In this document: positions 60,537 to 64,000 of the stretch, piece by piece
Layout of the letters: each line of letters opens with the position of its first letter
Position numbering within the stretch: position 1 is the first letter of the stretch
Source: Thermosynechococcus sp. CL-1
GTDB lineage: Bacteria; Cyanobacteriota; Cyanobacteriia; Thermosynechococcales; Thermosynechococcaceae
Direction of reading: 5' to 3'
NCBI RefSeq assembly: GCF_008386235.1
Contig: NZ_CP040671.1
Coordinates: 496,001 to 560,000, forward strand
Length of the DNA: 64,000 bases
The notes under the pieces: model-generated
The model's input: only the letters and a program-made list of their open reading frames with translations
Told to the model about the DNA's origin: nothing
The model's database searches: none
Position numbers and translations under genes: made by a program

Positions 60537-61280
60537 CTGCTGCACCAACCACTGGCGGGGCACCAACCGACCAGCAAGGGCAAGGAAGCGATTGGCGGGC
60601 TGACCGGGAATGACCGTGGCCACATCGGTTTGCAACGCCGCAAGGGTTTCGGCAACCACCTGTTCGGGAGTGTCCTGCCGGGCAATGAGAGCCGAGTTGC
60701 GGGTCATATCGGCACGCTCAAAGAAGTTGGTGGCAGTGGGTCCGGGACAGACGGCAAGTACCCGAATACCCAAGGGTTTAACTTCTGCCCACAGAGCTTC
60801 GCTGAAGTGGCGAACAAAGGCTTTGCTGGCGGCATAGACGGCGAGGTAGGGCAGGGGCTGACAGGCAGCAATGGAGCTAACGTTGATGATCGTACCTTGG
60901 CGGCGGGAGCGCATTTCTTGGAGCACGAGATGGGTGAGTTCTACTAGCGCTGTAATGTTCACTTGGAGCATGGCCGTCAATTGCTGGCGATCGCGATCGC
61001 CAAAGGCACCATAATCCCCAAAGCCGGCATTATTGACTAATACATCCACCGTTAGTCCTAGGGACTGAATCTGTTCATAGAGGCGGAGCGCCGCATTGGG
61101 TTCGCTGAGGTCTTGGGGAATACCTACAACCGGTACCCGTGTGCTGAGCTGGGTCTTTAGCTCTTCTAGGGTGTCGAGGCGGCGACCAGTGAGAATCAAA
61201 GCGTGCTGGCGATCGGCCAAGGCTTGGGCAAAGGCCTGCCCTAATCCCCCCGTTGCCCCCGTAATCAGTGCGGTTGCCAT
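60504..61280 (-). CDS. short-chain dehydrogenase/reductase
   Basis: A 258-residue classical SDR. The NAD(P) loop is ALITGATGGLGQAFAQAL (residues 4-21), then VDVLVNNAGFGDYGAFGD, the catalytic Ser in INVSSIAACQPLPY, the YAASKAF Tyr-Lys pair and CPGPTATNF. Residues after the Rossmann fold (RTG/GRRLD) suggest NADPH preference. The substrate is not predictable. Its 3' end overlaps the CPBP gene by 33 bases in convergent orientation. Confidence 0.92.
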   Translation of the reverse strand: MATALITGATGGLGQAFAQALADRQHALILTGRRLDTLEELKTQLSTRVPVVGIPQDLSEPNAALRLYEQIQSLGLTVDVLVNNAGFGDYGAFGDRDRQQLTAMLQVNITALVELTHLVLQEMRSRRQGTIINVSSIAACQPLPYLAVYAASKAFVRHFSEALWAEVKPLGIRVLAVCPGPTATNFFERADMTRNSALIARQDTPEQVVAETLAALQTDVATVIPGQPANRFLALAGRLVPRQWLVQQLEPRFRPAAQ

Positions 61281-61333
61281 AAAATTGTTACGAAACTTAA
61301 AGATCGCTATTCTAAAAGTAATACATTTCGGGA

Positions 61334-62233
61334 ATGGGCAGAATGACCTCTACGCTTTCAGCCACCGCAGCTTTTCCCACCGCAGATTGGACTTGGCGTG
61401 GCCATCGCATTCGCTACAGCGTCAATGGTAGCGGTGCCCCAGTGGTGTTGGTTCATGGTTTTGGTGCCTCTATTGGTCACTGGCGCAAAAATATCCCTGC
61501 TCTCACCGCCGCAGGTTACCGTGTTTATGCCCTTGATTTACTGGGTTTTGGTGCTTCGGCAAAGCCGGATTTAACCTACAGTTTGGATCTGTGGGCCGAG
61601 CTACTGGCGGACTTTTGGCAAGCCCACATTGGGGAACCCGTGGTTTGGGTAGGGAATTCCATTGGTGGTCTGCTGTGTCTGATGATGGCGGCTCGCTATG
61701 GCCACACCTGCCGTGCGGTGAGTGTTCTCAACTGTGCCGGGGGACTCAACCACCGTCCCAATGAACTGAACTGGACGCAGAGTCTCTTTACAGCTATTTT
61801 TCGCGCCTTAGTAGCCTCTCCTATCATTGGTCACATTATTTTTGATCAAATTCGCCAGCCAGCGCGCATCCGCAAAACCCTGACCCAAGTCTATGCCAAT
61901 CCCGACGCTATTACCGATGAATTGGTGGAACTGCTGCATCGGCCCGCCATGGATGCCGGTGCCAAAGAAGTGTTTACCCGTGTGATTTCAGCACCGCCGG
62001 GACCGAAAATTGTGGATTTGCTGCCAGAGATTCAAGTGCCGATTCTGGTGCTCTGGGGTGAGGTGGATCCTTGGACGCCGGTGTCGGGGACTCAGCACTT
62101 TGCAGCCCATCAAGATCGCTTGCCGATTCGCATTGAGCGACTGCCCAATACTGGCCACTGCCCCCATGACGATCGCCCGGAGCTGGTGAACCCGATCCTC
62201 ATTGAGTGGTTGCAACAGTTGGGGCACGCCTAA
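61334..62233 (+). CDS. alpha/beta hydrolase
   Basis: A 299-residue alpha/beta-hydrolase. The oxyanion segment is VLVHGFGASIGHWRKNI, the nucleophile elbow is VWVGNSIGG (Ser in GNSIGG), the acid is in VLWGEVDPWTPV and the His in PNTGHCPHDD. A cap region lies at about 150-220. Cyanobacterial and plastid homologues in this group have been linked to chlorophyll or lipid metabolism, but nothing here identifies the substrate. It ends with a 4-base convergent overlap with ctaB. Confidence 0.85.
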   Translation: MGRMTSTLSATAAFPTADWTWRGHRIRYSVNGSGAPVVLVHGFGASIGHWRKNIPALTAAGYRVYALDLLGFGASAKPDLTYSLDLWAELLADFWQAHIGEPVVWVGNSIGGLLCLMMAARYGHTCRAVSVLNCAGGLNHRPNELNWTQSLFTAIFRALVASPIIGHIIFDQIRQPARIRKTLTQVYANPDAITDELVELLHRPAMDAGAKEVFTRVISAPPGPKIVDLLPEIQVPILVLWGEVDPWTPVSGTQHFAAHQDRLPIRIERLPNTGHCPHDDRPELVNPILIEWLQQLGHA

Positions 62234-63183
62234 CTCAAGAGGCAAGCAAGGGCATCGAGGCTTTCTGGCAATTGGGGCAGCAGAATGCGATCGCCCACCA
62301 TGGCAGCACACAGCAGCATCATGTAGAGAATCGAGAACTTAAAGAGGCTGCGTGCCTGTTCTTTGTCCTCGGGGGCTTGGGTCAACTGCCACGCGCGGTA
62401 AATAAACCAACTACCAAGGGCGATCGCCACCACACCATAGCCCCAGCCCACGACACCACAGGGGTAGATTAACAGCAGACTGGTGGGCACCAGTGCCAAG
62501 GTGTAGAGAAAAATTTGCCGTGCCGTGACGCGATCGCCATCAACAACGGGCAACATCGGCACCCGCACACGGGCATAGTCCTCTTGAATCAGCATCGCCA
62601 ACGGCCAAAAATGGGGCGGCGTCCAGATAAAGATAATGGCAAACAGCACCCAAGCCGCCCAACTCAGTTCTCCCGTCACCGCTGCCCAACCCACCAAGGG
62701 GGGAATCGCCCCAGCCGCACCGCCAATGACGATATTTTGCGGCGAAGACCGCTTCAGCCAGTGGGTATAGACCCCCACATACACCGCAATTCCCGCCATA
62801 GCAAGGCTCGCACTCAGGAGGTTAGCAAACACTGCCAAGAGGCTAAAGGCCGTTGTTGCCAAGAGCACTGCTAGAAACAGCGCTTCCCAAGGAGCCACCC
62901 GACCCGCTGGCAAAGGGCGACGGCGCGTCCGCTCCATAATGGCATCAATATCGCGGTCATAGAGACAGTTGAGCGTATTCGCTGCCGCCGCTGCACAGGC
63001 ACCACTGACAAGGGTTATCAGGAGTAATTGGGGAGCCACCCGACCTTGGCTTGCCACTTCCATTGCTGCCGCAGTTGTAATCAAAAAAAGCAGAATTAAC
63101 CGCGGTTTGGTGAGTTGGACATAGTCCACTAATTTTGTCGAAAGATCCCCCGTTGAGGAGGAAAGTCTGGCTAAGAATGTCAT
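62230..63183 (-). CDS. ctaB: protoheme IX farnesyltransferase (heme O synthase)
   Basis: UbiA-family membrane prenyltransferase that makes heme O from heme B for cytochrome oxidase. The protein from ATG 63183 is 317 residues with about nine membrane helices. The Mg/prenyl-phosphate motif is NTLNCLYDRDIDAIMERT with RRPLPAG, the family's second loop is around TPPHFWPLAMLIQEDYARVRV. GAGG-like TGAGG stands just before the ATG, and an in-frame TTG at 63204 would overlap ctaA. It follows ctaA by 17 bases. Confidence 0.95.
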   Translation of the reverse strand: MTFLARLSSSTGDLSTKLVDYVQLTKPRLILLFLITTAAAMEVASQGRVAPQLLLITLVSGACAAAAANTLNCLYDRDIDAIMERTRRRPLPAGRVAPWEALFLAVLLATTAFSLLAVFANLLSASLAMAGIAVYVGVYTHWLKRSSPQNIVIGGAAGAIPPLVGWAAVTGELSWAAWVLFAIIFIWTPPHFWPLAMLIQEDYARVRVPMLPVVDGDRVTARQIFLYTLALVPTSLLLIYPCGVVGWGYGVVAIALGSWFIYRAWQLTQAPEDKEQARSLFKFSILYMMLLCAAMVGDRILLPQLPESLDALACLLS

Positions 63184-63200
63184 GCGAGCCTCAAGATCGT

Positions 63201-64000
63201 TCAAAACTTATGCTTCAGGGAACCGGATGGGCAATCGCGCCACGCCAATGTGGAAATGGCAACCAACAACCCCAAGAGGGTGGCGCCAATCATTTGATGG
63301 GCAACGGTGAGAGCCGGCACCTGTAGCTTTAGTTGTAGGGTGCTCCAGCCCAAGGCCACCTGCAGAGCCACCACTGGCAGGAGTGAGAAACTGAGTTGGC
63401 GCAAGAGAGAGGCCAAGGCGGGGCTACGCCAAGCGACAATCACTACCCCTAAAACACTCAGGGTAGCTGGGACAGCACCGATCAGATGGCTATTGAGGAC
63501 TACACACAGGCGATCGCCATAGAGACACTGATGCACTGCCCACTGCGAAGACACCAAGCCCCCTAACAAACTTTGGCCATAGACACATAGCGCGCCAATC
63601 ACTGCGGCAATCCGCAACCAACGGGCGCTCCCCGTACCCCGAAAGGGAGCGAAACCAACGGTGATGGCTGCCAAAAGGCAAAAGAAGAGCAGTCCTGTGC
63701 CCAGGTGAGCGGTAACAATTTCAAAGCGCAGCAACTCAGTCACCGTCAGGCCACCGAGAATCCCCTGCACAATCACAAGGCACAGTGCCGCCGCAGCAGC
63801 AGAGGGCACCCAAGGGGGCAGAGCTTGCCGCCAAGCCACACTCAATCCTACAAAGGCGATCGCCATCAGCCCTAAACTGGTGGCCAGCAGGCGGTGAAAC
63901 CACTCTAGGAAGATCTGCAAATCCATTTGCGGTACCAGCGTGCCAAAGCACAACGGCCAATCGGGACAGGCTAAACCGGCATCCATCACCCGTGTGGCAC
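63201..64000 (-). CDS. ctaA: heme A synthase, partial (5' end outside window)
   Basis: COX15/CtaA-family enzyme that oxidises heme O to heme A for cytochrome oxidase. The last 260-odd residues are in the window, with several membrane helices. MDAGLACPDWPLCFG is the conserved loop with its Cys pair, and His residues in EWFHRLLATSLG, EIVTAHLGTGLLF, CVVLNSHLIGAV and PALTVAHQMIG are candidate heme ligands. The frame stays open through base 64000 (ATRVMDAG), so the true start lies outside. Cytochrome oxidase subunit genes probably precede it there. Confidence 0.93.
   Translation of the reverse strand, partial: ATRVMDAGLACPDWPLCFGTLVPQMDLQIFLEWFHRLLATSLGLMAIAFVGLSVAWRQALPPWVPSAAAAALCLVIVQGILGGLTVTELLRFEIVTAHLGTGLLFFCLLAAITVGFAPFRGTGSARWLRIAAVIGALCVYGQSLLGGLVSSQWAVHQCLYGDRLCVVLNSHLIGAVPATLSVLGVVIVAWRSPALASLLRQLSFSLLPVVALQVALGWSTLQLKLQVPALTVAHQMIGATLLGLLVAISTLAWRDCPSGSLKHKF

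Overview
The window is chromosomal DNA from a thermophilic unicellular cyanobacterium of the Thermosynechococcus group. The clearest markers are a 143-residue BLUF photoreceptor that matches, as I remember it, the T. elongatus protein TePixD (Tll0078) with a few substitutions, a 56-residue Psb34 photosystem II assembly protein, Ycf46, an HCF173-like SDR/CIA30 protein, cyanobacterial ribosomal operon order, and many HIP1 palindromes (GCGATCGC). The small differences from the remembered TePixD suggest a related strain rather than BP-1 itself. No database search was possible.

Layout. 1-1324: putrescine synthesis from agmatine (aguB cut by the window edge, aguA). 1334-16444: one long leftward S10/spc/alpha ribosomal superoperon, read from rplC at 16444 down to rpmE, with secY, adk, infA, rpoA and truA embedded. 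16812-26964: mostly rightward genes: tgt, a DUF2752 membrane protein, an AT-rich probably acquired methyltransferase, pixD, DUF177, ycf46, an SH3 protein, murD, an AI-2E-family permease and DUF1838. 26965-27425 holds degenerate coding remnants. 27426-44737: asd, a giant secreted two-partner-secretion/CHAT fusion protein, ribH, thiG, a glycosyltransferase, psb34, tsaB (apparently with a CTG start), the HCF173-like protein, sbcD, DUF928, a trypsin-like protease, a dead ureG, era, an orphan exbD and gmk. 44734-45714: an orphan LivF-type ATPase and a small hypothetical.

45829-49511 is a CRISPR array of 52 repeats (36 nt) and 51 spacers with no cas genes in the window. Its leader is on the left, with an extended -10 promoter and an 8-bp hairpin ending just before repeat 1. 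Inside the array are an exact 215-bp triplet-spacer duplication, a third copy of one of those spacers, and three diverged spacers that appear to track one target. The right end is broken by a probable TnpB tail, beyond which a decayed terminal repeat sits just before a quinone oxidoreductase gene.

50706-64000: a small cysteine-containing protein built from three 29-residue repeats, a lipoprotein HtrA protease, two small hypotheticals, IS debris (IS630 fragment and an IS200-like palindrome), a B12-radical SAM protein, topA, a polar amino acid ABC ATPase, ppa, a CPBP intramembrane protease, an SDR, an alpha/beta hydrolase, and the heme A pathway pair ctaB-ctaA (ctaA cut by the window edge).

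Most of the window is core housekeeping. The items most worth a second look are the secreted CHAT fusion, the CRISPR leader and spacer history, the 29-residue repeat protein, the tsaB start codon and the decayed urease gene.
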